DNA of 64,000 bases, taken from Clostridium beijerinckii (lineage in GTDB: Bacteria > Bacillota > Clostridia > Clostridiales > Clostridiaceae). The DNA lies in the NCBI RefSeq assembly GCF_036699995.1, contig NZ_CP144906.1, positions 5,399,501-5,463,500 of the forward strand, given 5' to 3'. Within the stretch, counting starts at the first letter, position 1, and the number at the start of each line of letters is the position of its first letter. The position numbers were made by a program, and so were the translations under genes. The notes beneath the pieces are model-generated. The model did not search any database. It was not told the DNA's origin and was given only the letters and a program-made list of their open reading frames with translations. This document shows, piece after piece, positions 17,810 to 25,789 of the stretch.

Positions 17810-19258
17810 TTAAACTTTAAACTGGTGCTCCAAATACATATTAGAGCTTTTCAGCTTTTTACTTCTTAGTCTTAAAAAAGTCAAGGCAGCACCAATTAAG
17901 CTTATTACTGCAGCCGCTATATATACAGTTCTCATAGCATATATAAAAGCATCATTTCTTCCTGCTACAAAATCTGTAACACGGTATCCAATTATAGAAC
18001 TCATCATGCTATATAAAAGCGTTGTAGCTAAAGCTATCCCACATACCATTCCCAAGTTTCTTACAAGAGCATTTACGCTTCCTGCAATTCCAAGTTTCTC
18101 TTTAGGTACTGTTGACATTATCAAAGAATTATTAGGCGATTGAAATAATCCCATACCAATAGACATAATTCCTATGAATATTATTGTGATTATTACAGTT
18201 GAATTTACATTTAAAGTGGACATTAATATTAAACCTAGGCTTATAAGTATCAAACCTATGAAGGTTAAAAGCTCTGAGCCAATTTTATCTGATAGGCTTC
18301 CACTAAGAGGTGCTACTACAGTTAAGAGTAATGGATAAACCATCATTATTAATCCAGTATGCTCTGGTGTATAATTCATTACATCCTGAAGATAAAATGG
18401 CAGAATAATATTGTTACAGAAGATTGCCACAAAAGTTACAAATGCACAAAATATACTTAAAGAAAATAATTTATTACTAAATATATTCAATTGTAATAGA
18501 GGATCTTCTTTTTTCTTTTCCACAAAAATAAATATTATAAATGAGATAATTGCTATGGCAAAGCTCAATAAAATTATTGGATCTGAAAAACCAATGTTTA
18601 AACCTTCATCTAAAGCTCCAAAAAGTGGAACTATTGCAAACATAAATAATACAGCTCCTAAGATATCTAATTTTCCCTTAACTGTTTTATTCCCCTTCGG
18701 TAACAATTTAATAGCATAAAATAATGCTATTACTCCAATAGGTACATTTATTAAAAAAATATATTCCCAACTTGCTGCGCCTACTATTAGTCCTCCAAGT
18801 CCTGGTCCTATTAGAGATCCTAAAGCTACAGAAGTACCTAAAAATCCAAGAGCTTTTCCTCTTTCATGTGGAGGGAATGTTTCTGTAATAATCCCTTGAT
18901 TATTAGCCATAGTTCCAGCAGCGCCTATAGCTTGTACTATTCTTGCTAAAATAAGTATTGGAAAAGATTTTGTTATACCACATAGTAACGATCCAAGGGT
19001 AAATAATCCTAATCCAAATGTGAACATCTTGGATTTTCCAACCATGTCTCCAAGTCTTCCAAAAATCAATACTGTCCCAGCGATTACTATTAAATAACTT
19101 GTTGCAACTAATTGTATACTAGATGTTGTTACATTTAAAGCAATGGCCATTTTAGGTAATGCTACATTTACAATGCTACCATCTAGGGCAGACATAACTG
19201 TAAACATTAAAACTATTACCAATATAGACCACTTGTTTCTATTCTTTACATTTTCCAT
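17810..19258 (-). CDS. MFS drug efflux transporter, DHA2 (14-TM, EmrB/QacA) family
   Basis: 482 residues with about 14 membrane helices. The first half has DGSIVNVALPKMA (motif D1), the loop GRLGDMVGKSKMFTFG (motif A) and LGFLGTSVALGSLIGPGLGG (motif C), all usual in drug:proton antiporters. The start is the ATG at 19258, which follows AAAGGAGG by 7 bases; a longer GTG start lies before that site. It is co-transcribed with the MarR-type gene 53 bases upstream. It presumably exports toxic compounds sensed by that repressor. Substrate unknown. Confidence 0.92.
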   Translation of the reverse strand: MENVKNRNKWSILVIVLMFTVMSALDGSIVNVALPKMAIALNVTTSSIQLVATSYLIVIAGTVLIFGRLGDMVGKSKMFTFGLGLFTLGSLLCGITKSFPILILARIVQAIGAAGTMANNQGIITETFPPHERGKALGFLGTSVALGSLIGPGLGGLIVGAASWEYIFLINVPIGVIALFYAIKLLPKGNKTVKGKLDILGAVLFMFAIVPLFGALDEGLNIGFSDPIILLSFAIAIISFIIFIFVEKKKEDPLLQLNIFSNKLFSLSIFCAFVTFVAIFCNNIILPFYLQDVMNYTPEHTGLIMMVYPLLLTVVAPLSGSLSDKIGSELLTFIGLILISLGLILMSTLNVNSTVIITIIFIGIMSIGMGLFQSPNNSLIMSTVPKEKLGIAGSVNALVRNLGMVCGIALATTLLYSMMSSIIGYRVTDFVAGRNDAFIYAMRTVYIAAAVISLIGAALTFLRLRSKKLKSSNMYLEHQFKV

Positions 19259-19311
19259 TAATTTTCCTCCTTTATCACTTGTCACTATTTAGCCTACATA
19301 GCCATATTACC

Positions 19312-19755
19312 TTAATTCTCAAATTCGTTTAATCTTCGAATATTGATTAAAATTTTCTTTAAAGACTGCATTGTAATTAACATTTCTGCTTCTGATACAT
19401 CTTGTGTTATTAAACTCATCAACGTTTGAACATCTTCATGAATTTTGGGCAATACTTCTTTAGCTTTCTCTGTTAAATATAATTTATAAGATCTACTATC
19501 TTTTTCATCTTGTTTTTTATAAACATAACCAAGATCTACTAATTTTGTAATTGTTCTTGCAGACATTGCCTTGTCATTACCAAGTTCTTTGCTTAAGCCG
19601 TTTTGGCTTATACCTTCGTTTCCTTCAAGATTAAACAAATATGGGCTGGAACCACTGCTTAATCCATATTTTTTTAAGGCCTTTTCTAAATACATTTGCT
19701 TATATCTAAAAATTTTACTTGTAATCATTATGAGGTTCATGCTTTCAACATCCAT
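19312..19755 (-). CDS. MarR-family transcriptional regulator
   Basis: 147 residues with the winged helix-turn-helix of MarR proteins: GISQNGLSKELGNDKAMSAR as recognition region, then the wing GYVYKKQDEKDSRSYKLYLT. The ATG at 19755 is 9 bases from AAGGAG; an ATG six bases earlier is too close to it. First gene of the marR-efflux unit. A perfect palindrome GTTGAC-TT-GTCAAC covers the -35 box of its promoter, so autorepression is likely. Two more TTGACNNGTCAA sites lie at 22.0 kb, beyond the IS element. Confidence 0.9.
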   Translation of the reverse strand: MDVESMNLIMITSKIFRYKQMYLEKALKKYGLSSGSSPYLFNLEGNEGISQNGLSKELGNDKAMSARTITKLVDLGYVYKKQDEKDSRSYKLYLTEKAKEVLPKIHEDVQTLMSLITQDVSEAEMLITMQSLKKILINIRRLNEFEN

Positions 19756-19795
19756 AATCATTCTCTCCTTATAATATAATTGATTAGTCTACTAT

Positions 19796-19825
19796 ATTAT
19801 ATTTACACTATGTTGACTTGTCAAC
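19796..19825 (-). promoter_or_regulatory. marR promoter with overlapping MarR-box palindrome
   Basis: Minus strand: TTGACA (19819-19824), 17 bases, TATAAT (19796-19801). The palindrome GTTGACTTGTCAAC at 19812-19825 covers the -35 box. Confidence 0.8.
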
Positions 19826-19853
19826 TTTTATAATGGAACATTTTTACTAAATA

Positions 19854-19878
19854 GAATACAAATATTCTATTTGTATTC
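19854..19878. other. Stem-loop between marR promoter and peptide ORF
   Basis: GAATACAAAT and ATTTGTATTC form a perfect 10-base-pair stem with a 5-base loop. It may end the short transcript from the right; no strong T run. Confidence 0.45.
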
Positions 19879-19928
19879 ACATAATCTTGATCATCATACA
19901 ACCCGTTCTCACAACAGACTTATATAAA

Positions 19929-19997
19929 TTACTTTTGAATAATCTTTTTAATTATTGAAAGCATAGTAATTGATCTCTTACTACAAAGTGATAACAT
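19929..19997 (-). CDS. Short peptide ORF (22 aa) cut from its promoter by the IS element
   Basis: ATG at 19997 with AAGGAG 5 bases upstream. The peptide is MLSLCSKRSITMLSIIKKII followed by QK. Removing the IS element and one 5-bp duplication places this ORF about 55 bases downstream of the MarR-box promoter at 22.02 kb, a normal leader length. It may be a real small peptide, a leader, or the start of a decayed gene. Confidence 0.35.
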   Translation of the reverse strand: MLSLCSKRSITMLSIIKKIIQK

Positions 19998-20040
19998 AAC
20001 AACTCCTTGTCAATATTTACTTATAAACATTATCAAATTT

Positions 20041-22000
20041 ATAACTCATATTTCGCTGAATGCTATGCATTTCAGTGAAATATCTTTTCTTTATTTAAAG
20101 TTTGGAATAATATATATCTATATGTGAATTATTCCATAGTAAATTTCTAAACTATCCCTAATGGAATCATTATTAAATTTTTTGAAATATATACTTGTTA
20201 AATAGCATGTCCAACAAAAATACTTTCATCCAAACCTAAATAATTCAATATCTGCCGTTGATTATCTTTTAGTGGTTTTTGAAACTTTCTTATACAATTG
20301 TTATTAACTTTAATTACTTGTATAGGCACATACTCAAAGATACCCATTATAGCTTTTAAACTCGGCTTGGACATTTTTATTTTTCCAGGTCCAAGTATAA
20401 TCGTATTATCTTTCTTCATCTCACGTCTGACTACATGTTCCATTACTGATAAAATCATTAAACCAATAAGTATCATGTATGTTAAGGCTTCAACTCTTTT
20501 GGGAGTTTTTACAAAAAGGTCATCTATAAACTCTGGTGCTTTTAGCTGCTGAAACTTTTTCTCTACGCTGCTTTGAGTTTTGTATTCTTTCAGCATTTCT
20601 TCACATGAAATATCAGAATCATTACTTGCTAAGATGAAAGTACACTCTCTTTCAATTGCTGCTTCAATTTTTGAATCTTCACGGTTAATTTCTAAATTAA
20701 TAGTATATTCATATTCCTTTTGTGAATCCTTATTATCAGCTTTTTTACGCTTACGTTTTTCATTCATTTCAATATTCAAATTAACAGAATGGTATTTTAA
20801 TTTTTTCCCTTTAGTCTTTAAAAACTCTTCTATTTCTTTTTGTGAATCTGCTTCGCACGCGAAGCTACGCTTGGAAAATACTTTGATTTTTTTCTCTAAT
20901 TCGGCATATTCTTTTTCTGCATGCCTAGAAATAGTTTTCCTTTTGGTTTCTTCAAGAGTGAAGGAATAACAGACTGCCAGTTTAACTGGAATCCCCTTAT
21001 ATTCTGATTTATAATCTAATACTTGATATTTAACTTTTTTACCTTGGGCATTTTCAAAAATAACATCTTTTGTTAACTGTCTTTCACTAAAAAATTTACC
21101 AATATAGATTTTAGACATATTTGTTGTTTCAGGAGCTCTTGTTATAAATTTTATATCTCTACCATTTGCTTTATTAATATTTTCTTCTGTAAAAAATGCA
21201 CTATCTGCAACATAGTAGAATGAATCTTTACTAGTTTTGGATTTTTTTAAAATTTCATCAACATCATCTATAGCGTCATTATTATAAGTTTTATCATCTG
21301 TATTACCCGAAAGAACTTTTGCGTCTACAACTATACCGTTAGCTGTTCCAATTCCAATTTTTATTTGTTTCTTATCATTTCTTTTATCTTTACTATATCC
21401 ATAATCAATTGATATTTCATCTATTTTACCTTCTTCTGTTTCATACTGGCCCCACATTACCTTTGAGGTAGTATCGTAATTAATATTCTTTATACTCAAT
21501 CCATACGTAGCGAAAGCAGTCATACTTATTTCAGAAAAAATTTTTCTTGGACCAGCTTCATGAAAATTATCAAGAAAACAGCCAAATCTATCATCTGTAA
21601 GATTATGAGGCTTCGCATCGCTGTTAAATGTCCCTTCAATATCAATATGTTCAAAATACTCATCCATAAGATATAATGGTCGTCTTGAATGACAAAGATT
21701 TGCTAACATCATTTGAGCCATTATCCCATAAGCTATATCAGGCTTTCTCCCATTTTGTTTAGTCAAATATTGATCAAAGATGTTGATAACTCCTAGTTTC
21801 TTACACATACCTGCTACAAGCGTCGCTTTTCCATGGCTATATGCTTCCATTTCAATATTTTCCAATAACAACTCTTTATCCATTCCAATCCCCCCATTAA
21901 ATATTATTTGCATACCGTAATCATAATAATTTTTAGTCAAATAATATAGTGAATAGTTGAGGTTAAATAGGAAAAATTAGTTAGGCGGAATATGAGTTAT
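20041..22000 (-). mobile_element. Complete IS1634-type insertion sequence
   Basis: 1960 bases. The terminal inverted repeats are ATAACTCATATTTCGCT (left) and ATAACTCATATTCCGCC (right end, read inward), 15 of 17 identical. The element is flanked by the 5-base direct repeat AATTT at 20036-20040 and 22001-22005. It holds one transposase gene. Its right end lies only about 15 bases downstream of the predicted start point of a host promoter reading inward. Confidence 0.85.
20198..21883 (-). CDS. IS1634-family transposase (DUF4277 type)
   Basis: 561 residues. The N terminus (AYGIMAQMMLANLCHSRRPL, then YFEHIDIEGTF) is the DUF4277 region that marks this family. The DDE core shows INYDTTSKVMWG, YYVADSAFFTEENI and the late SVEKKFQQLKAPEFIDDLFV. 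The start at 21883 follows GGGGGAT by 4 bases; the longer reading to 21940 lacks a ribosome site. The frame is intact, so it may be active. A GC-rich palindrome GCTTCGCACGCGAAGC lies inside the coding region at 20850-20865 and encodes RSFACEA, which looks like an in-frame repeat insertion. Confidence 0.85.
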   Translation of the reverse strand: MDKELLLENIEMEAYSHGKATLVAGMCKKLGVINIFDQYLTKQNGRKPDIAYGIMAQMMLANLCHSRRPLYLMDEYFEHIDIEGTFNSDAKPHNLTDDRFGCFLDNFHEAGPRKIFSEISMTAFATYGLSIKNINYDTTSKVMWGQYETEEGKIDEISIDYGYSKDKRNDKKQIKIGIGTANGIVVDAKVLSGNTDDKTYNNDAIDDVDEILKKSKTSKDSFYYVADSAFFTEENINKANGRDIKFITRAPETTNMSKIYIGKFFSERQLTKDVIFENAQGKKVKYQVLDYKSEYKGIPVKLAVCYSFTLEETKRKTISRHAEKEYAELEKKIKVFSKRSFACEADSQKEIEEFLKTKGKKLKYHSVNLNIEMNEKRKRKKADNKDSQKEYEYTINLEINREDSKIEAAIERECTFILASNDSDISCEEMLKEYKTQSSVEKKFQQLKAPEFIDDLFVKTPKRVEALTYMILIGLMILSVMEHVVRREMKKDNTIILGPGKIKMSKPSLKAIMGIFEYVPIQVIKVNNNCIRKFQKPLKDNQRQILNYLGLDESIFVGHAI

Positions 22001-22021
22001 AATTTTAAAATTTATCATCTT

Positions 22022-22083
22022 ATCATATCCCAATATAATTGACCAGTCAACAATACTTTGTCATCGTCGAGTTGACTAGTCAA
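22022..22083 (-). promoter_or_regulatory. Orphan promoter with two MarR-box palindromes
   Basis: Minus strand: TTGACT (22045-22050), 17 bases, TATGAT (22022-22027). The palindrome TTGACCAGTCAA (22039-22050) overlaps the -35 box, and a second, TTGACTAGTCAA, lies at 22072-22083. Both share the TTGACNNGTCAA core of the marR promoter. The promoter now fires into the IS element. Confidence 0.7.
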
Positions 22084-22142
22084 TCTATTTGTTTATTTTT
22101 ACATATTTTATGAAGATGAAGCAAAAACTCATTTAACTCATA

Positions 22143-22193
22143 ATTGGTAATAATGATGATATGGCTATAGGTGCAATTAATCATTTGTTGTAA
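22143..22193 (+). pseudogene. Vestige of a galactose-binding-type protein
   Basis: A 16-codon frame reads IGNNDDMAIGAINHLL before a stop. NNDDMALGAI is a hallmark of MglB-like glucose/galactose-binding proteins. No other part of the gene is visible. The piece lies between inverted arms GAAGATGAAGC and GCTTCATCTTC. Could be chance. Confidence 0.3.
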
Positions 22194-22290
22194 TCTTGCA
22201 ACGCTTCATCTTCACATCTTAGTTCTCCACTGCCTTCAAAATTATTTTTACAAACTTATTTATATTTTTTATCTAGCCATAACAGTTCAT

Positions 22291-22398
22291 TTAAAATTCT
22301 ATATCTCTCGAAAAACTACGTAAGTCTTTTTCCAGGCTAAGTAGCGCACTCCTCTTTATATTATTATCTTCCATCCACGCTCGCATAAAGTGTTGCAT
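22291..22398 (-). CDS. Possible small protein or gene fragment (35 aa)
   Basis: A leftward frame from ATG 22398, preceded by AGGACG, encodes MQHFMRAWMEDNNIKRSALL and then SLEKDLRSFSRDIEF. The composition is protein-like, but no family is recognised and the ribosome site is weak. It may be the tail of a decayed gene. Confidence 0.3.
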   Translation of the reverse strand: MQHFMRAWMEDNNIKRSALLSLEKDLRSFSRDIEF

Positions 22399-22483
22399 CG
22401 TCCTATTTTGATTAAATTTGATTACAATATAGCTGGTAAATTAACGCTTTATACGGTAGTTTGACCTATTATTTGGGCAACTA

Positions 22484-22530
22484 AAAAAGCGCATGAGTCC
22501 TTAGTTTTACTAAAGACTCACGCACTTTTT
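22484..22530 (-). terminator. Terminator, probably the original one of tRNA-Ser
   Basis: GTGCGTGAGTCTTTAG and CTAAGGACTCATGCGC (minus strand) form a long stem with a 5-base loop, followed by six T. It lies just outside the left attachment repeat, where the tRNA-Ser gene ended before the island integrated. Confidence 0.8.
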
Positions 22531-22544
22531 ACATCTTATTTCCA

Positions 22545-22606
22545 TGGCGGAGAGAAGGGGATTTGAACCCCTGATAGAGTTGCCCCTATACACGCTTTCC
22601 AGGCGT
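22545..22606 (-). repeat. Left attachment repeat (attL): tRNA-Ser 3' part
   Basis: 62 bases identical to 35002-35063. It covers the anticodon loop, variable arm, T arm, acceptor end and CCA of tRNA-Ser(GGA). The 5' half of the tRNA is absent here, so this is a pseudo-tRNA left by integration. Confidence 0.95.
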
Positions 22607-23142
22607 CAAAAGCGTTAAAACTCCGTTAAATCGTCTATTCTTGTCACTCAACACACGCTATCTTATATCAAAATAACGCACATTTAGTTATTAATACTAA
22701 TTTACTATTGTTTTAAACGTATGTCAATATTAACTCTTTTATGGATTGCTTACAATTATACTTACGATAAAATCTAATTATATTACTGTATTTCCTTAAT
22801 ATATGAATAACCCCTATCGTTTAATGTTGTACATGTACTCAACTGTTAGCTATTAAGTTTTAGATAATACTAAACTGCCTAAATGTATAGGCATTCCACT
22901 TGGGTAATTCTGATTTGCTCTAGTATATAACTAAGTTTTATTCCAACAGAAAAGAAGATGATTAAAACCTCTTCAATGCTATTTTGTAAGAATATGTTCT
23001 TTAATCTTCTATAACTCCAACTGATTATACTTTTCAATAGTCGCTTAGATGACATCTAAAACCACTGTATTCAATTTCGTTTCTTTAGTCAATATTTATA
23101 AAAGTGAAATCTCTACATAATATTAAAATAACTTCTTCTTTT
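22607..23142. other. Left end of the island, no gene seen
   Basis: About 535 AT-rich bases inside the left attachment repeat. No ORF with a ribosome site, no terminator and no repeat stood out. Confidence 0.4.
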
Positions 23143-24099
23143 TTATAAACTATCTAACATATTAAGTTGTTCTTGCCCTAATTTTCTTCCTTTAACTGAC
23201 TTCATAGGACGTACAGTTATTTTTGCATTTTCTCTAACTTTACCTATTAATAAAGGATAATTTTTATCATGTAATTTAAAGTTATCTTCTACTTGATTAT
23301 AATTAAAATTTGCATAGCAATATAAACAATGATGCATACACGTATTATATTGACCTATATCTATACTTTTTACACATCCACAAACTTCCCTTTGTGTATC
23401 ATCCTTTTTTACATTTACTTCATAACCCATTATTCTTGATATCACACTATCGTCTATACACTTGCCTTTTTTTATCCCAAATTCAGTTAGGTCATATGCT
23501 TCCGAACAAGTCTCCACAACAATGTTATGCTCTTGTGCTATTTTTGAAAATTCCCTAGAAATATTATTAATACTTTCAATAGTAGTAGCTAATATATTAA
23601 GATTCTGAGTATTTCTTTCAGTTTTTTTATATAAGTCAATAAAACTAATGACGCATTTTTCTGTATATCCTTCTAATTGTACACATAACTTTTTAAAGGC
23701 TTTACAATGATAACTTACAGTATATTCTTCACTAAAAAAAATAGGGTCATACCTCAAAATAACACGTTCTTTTCCTATTTTTTTTGATAATTCCTTAAAT
23801 GTTTCAATTATTTCCTTTTTATTAAGTACTCCCTTTTCAACTTCTGATTTATATCCAGTTATAGTGTATTGAAAATAATACTTATAATCTCTTAGTTCTT
23901 CTAATCTATTTAACATTGGTTTAGCATTTTTAGTCCAAAATACAAAACAATCAACTGTTTCTGGTGTTAATTCGACTTTACTGACTTGATTTAAATTCAT
24001 TGGATTTAACACATAAACATACCCTTCTTTAAGCCTATAAAAAAACCATTCACTATAAAATGCTGGTATGTCAGTCCGTCTACTTACACTTACTATCAT
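23143..24099 (-). CDS. DUF1848 family protein with C-terminal radical-SAM-like Cys motif
   Basis: 318 residues. The N terminus SVSRRTDIPAFYSEWF and VFWTKNAKPML mark the DUF1848 family, whose function is unknown. A CX3CX2C cluster (Cys254, Cys258, Cys261, in YNTCMHHCLYCYAN) lies near the C terminus, with further Cys at 240 and 242. This spacing binds a 4Fe-4S cluster in radical SAM enzymes, but there it sits at the N terminus, so the fold may be circularly permuted (inference). The gene starts one base after the stop of the upstream methyltransferase-like gene, with its ribosome site inside that gene, so the two are coupled and probably act together on one substrate. Confidence 0.8.
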   Translation of the reverse strand: MIVSVSRRTDIPAFYSEWFFYRLKEGYVYVLNPMNLNQVSKVELTPETVDCFVFWTKNAKPMLNRLEELRDYKYYFQYTITGYKSEVEKGVLNKKEIIETFKELSKKIGKERVILRYDPIFFSEEYTVSYHCKAFKKLCVQLEGYTEKCVISFIDLYKKTERNTQNLNILATTIESINNISREFSKIAQEHNIVVETCSEAYDLTEFGIKKGKCIDDSVISRIMGYEVNVKKDDTQREVCGCVKSIDIGQYNTCMHHCLYCYANFNYNQVEDNFKLHDKNYPLLIGKVRENAKITVRPMKSVKGRKLGQEQLNMLDSL

Positions 24100-24100
24100 T

Positions 24101-24961
24101 TTATTCCTTCTTTCTTACTATCATTTGTGCACTACTACAAAATTGCCACGGATTATAGTCTTCTAGTATATTAGTAGGTATGATTGTAGTTAATTCATTA
24201 CTGTTATATTCCTCTCCATAATCAAAATGATTATCCCTATAATTATTATTGAAATGGCAACATGCATATTCATAGTGACTATTCAGTTTTGTTAGCATAT
24301 AATCGAAGTATTTTCTTGTTGTCATATAATTAATATCATTCATTATAATTATGGAACCTTTTTCCATATGCTTTATTATACAATCTACCAACTTATCTAT
24401 AAAATCAAATGTGCTAGTACCATCTAAGTCATACTTCACCATATCCGACACTACATATTGCAATACCAAAACGTTAAATTCTATACCTTCATCTTCACCA
24501 TTCAATATATTGAACACATCATCATATATAAATCTAGTTTGAATATTATCATTATTGTTCTGTTGTATATGCTCATGTATATGATTCCATATATCATTTA
24601 AATCTACCCCAGTATAGTCAAGTTTTATATTTGGATTTACCTTCGAAATAGTGTTTATTATTCCCATTAAATCTGTACACGGTCCACAACCTATGGATAA
24701 AACATTCAACTTCTCAATTGAGTTTAAAATATTAAATTTCATAAATACATGTTCTATTTCCGATGAATACTTATATATATATTTACAAAAATAATAATTT
24801 GTTATATTGAAACAATTATATCTTCGAGTATCACCAAAATGTATTTTATCTAAACATTTTTCACAAGACCCATGACAATTATTATTACAATTCTCACATC
24901 TACAAGTTGTTTCTGAATTTTTATATGACATATCACAATAATCTACTAATTCATTTAACAT
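24101..24961 (-). CDS. Class I SAM methyltransferase-like protein with Cys-rich N terminus
   Basis: 286 residues. Residues 20-36 hold six cysteines (CRCENCNNNCHGSCEKC), a probable metal-binding knuckle. The Rossmann-like part shows motif I (LNVLSIGCGPCTDLMG, glycines at 91-93), the acidic motif II GVDLN (118-122), and IEFNVLVLQYVVSDM before the later strands (GSIIIMNDIN). The ribosome site GGGGGG precedes the ATG. No target-recognition domain or DPPY-type motif is seen, so a DNA adenine methylase is not supported; the substrate could be RNA, protein or a small molecule. Coupled to the DUF1848 gene. Confidence 0.72.
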   Translation of the reverse strand: MLNELVDYCDMSYKNSETTCRCENCNNNCHGSCEKCLDKIHFGDTRRYNCFNITNYYFCKYIYKYSSEIEHVFMKFNILNSIEKLNVLSIGCGPCTDLMGIINTISKVNPNIKLDYTGVDLNDIWNHIHEHIQQNNNDNIQTRFIYDDVFNILNGEDEGIEFNVLVLQYVVSDMVKYDLDGTSTFDFIDKLVDCIIKHMEKGSIIIMNDINYMTTRKYFDYMLTKLNSHYEYACCHFNNNYRDNHFDYGEEYNSNELTTIIPTNILEDYNPWQFCSSAQMIVRKKE

Positions 24962-25220
24962 TTATTATCCCCCCATAAATCACATTTTATTTCATATTAT
25001 ACCATAATTTACTTCCTTATACACAAATCATTTTCTATAAGATTCATATAACATTAACTTATGTTATATGTTTAAGACTTTTGACACTCTTTAAATTCAA
25101 AATTTATTCTTATTTAATTTACAACAATATAACGTCATTGCAGAGCATAGGTATCAGAGTTCTTGAAGTAACTATATATTGCCACTCGTTTTTTTAATAT
25201 TTTCCAATATTAAAATACTT
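24962..25220. other. Intergenic, upstream of the methyltransferase pair
   Basis: Holds the presumed promoter of the methyltransferase/DUF1848 pair. No ORF. It leads into the hairpin-rich block. Confidence 0.4.
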
Positions 25221-25390
25221 TGGCTAGTGAGTAAATCTCTATAAACGCCTTGTTTTAGACATCCATTAAAAAGGTGTACCATAAAAACGACAACATTATA
25301 TAATATTACAGTATAATGTATTCATTTCTATGGTACACTTTTTATTTTTACTAACTTTTTAATGCATGCTATTTCTAATTTCACTAGCTA
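25221..25390. repeat. Inverted-repeat module 1 with internal hairpin
   Basis: Bounded by TGGCTAGTGA (25221-25230) and TCACTAGCTA (25381-25390). Inside, AAGGTGTACCATA and TATGGTACACTTTT pair, enclosing a second stem ACATTATA / TATAATGT. T runs lie on both sides, so the hairpin can end transcription in both directions. Confidence 0.6.
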
Positions 25391-25450
25391 AATTATTATT
25401 TTAAATCTTCAAATGACTTCGTATTACACTTTTCCTCCACCACACTCTTT

Positions 25451-25540
25451 TACCTTGCCAAGCTTAAGAAGTAGATGCTCGTACCTCACATCTATTCTTA
25501 AGTTCGCTCCAAGGTAAGCCGTTTGGCAAACCAAGGAGCG
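25451..25540. repeat. Structured segment with nested stems
   Basis: TACCTTG pairs with CAAGGTA, CTTAAGAA with TTCTTAAG and GTAGATG with CATCTAT in one extended hairpin (25451-25516). It is followed by GTTTGGCAAAC, and CGCTCC pairs with GGAGCG. It could be a structured RNA, an origin or a recombination site. Confidence 0.5.
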
Positions 25541-25583
25541 TGCTATTACTATTCTTTTAAGTTCCTGAGATGCTCCAAATTAT

Positions 25584-25788
25584 GTTTTGGCTAGTGAAAT
25601 TTTTATTATAATCTTATAATATTACTATATTTTTCGAGACTGTTTTGTACATAAACACGTCATATTATAATTCTTATTTTTATAATATGACATATTCTTG
25701 TACAAAAACAATGAGGTTGATATACAATAATATTATTTATTTACTCACTATTTTAAATATCCACTTTCAAAATTTCACTAGCCAAACT
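25584..25788. repeat. Inverted-repeat module 2 with long internal hairpin
   Basis: Bounded by GTTTTGGCTAGTGAAATTTT and its near-perfect inverse at 25769-25787. Inside, TGTTTTGTAC / TACAAAAACA and GTCATATTATA / TATAATATGAC form a long rod at 25641-25710. It ends two bases before the stop codon of the replication-like gene. Confidence 0.6.
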
Positions 25789-25789
25789 A

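Noticed and set aside
24101-24961. DNA methylase of a restriction-modification system
   Set aside because: No DPPY/NPPY motif, target-recognition domain or restriction endonuclease gene is present.
25221-25788. CRISPR array or retron
   Set aside because: The repeats are inverted, only in pairs, without equal spacers; no cas or reverse transcriptase gene is nearby.
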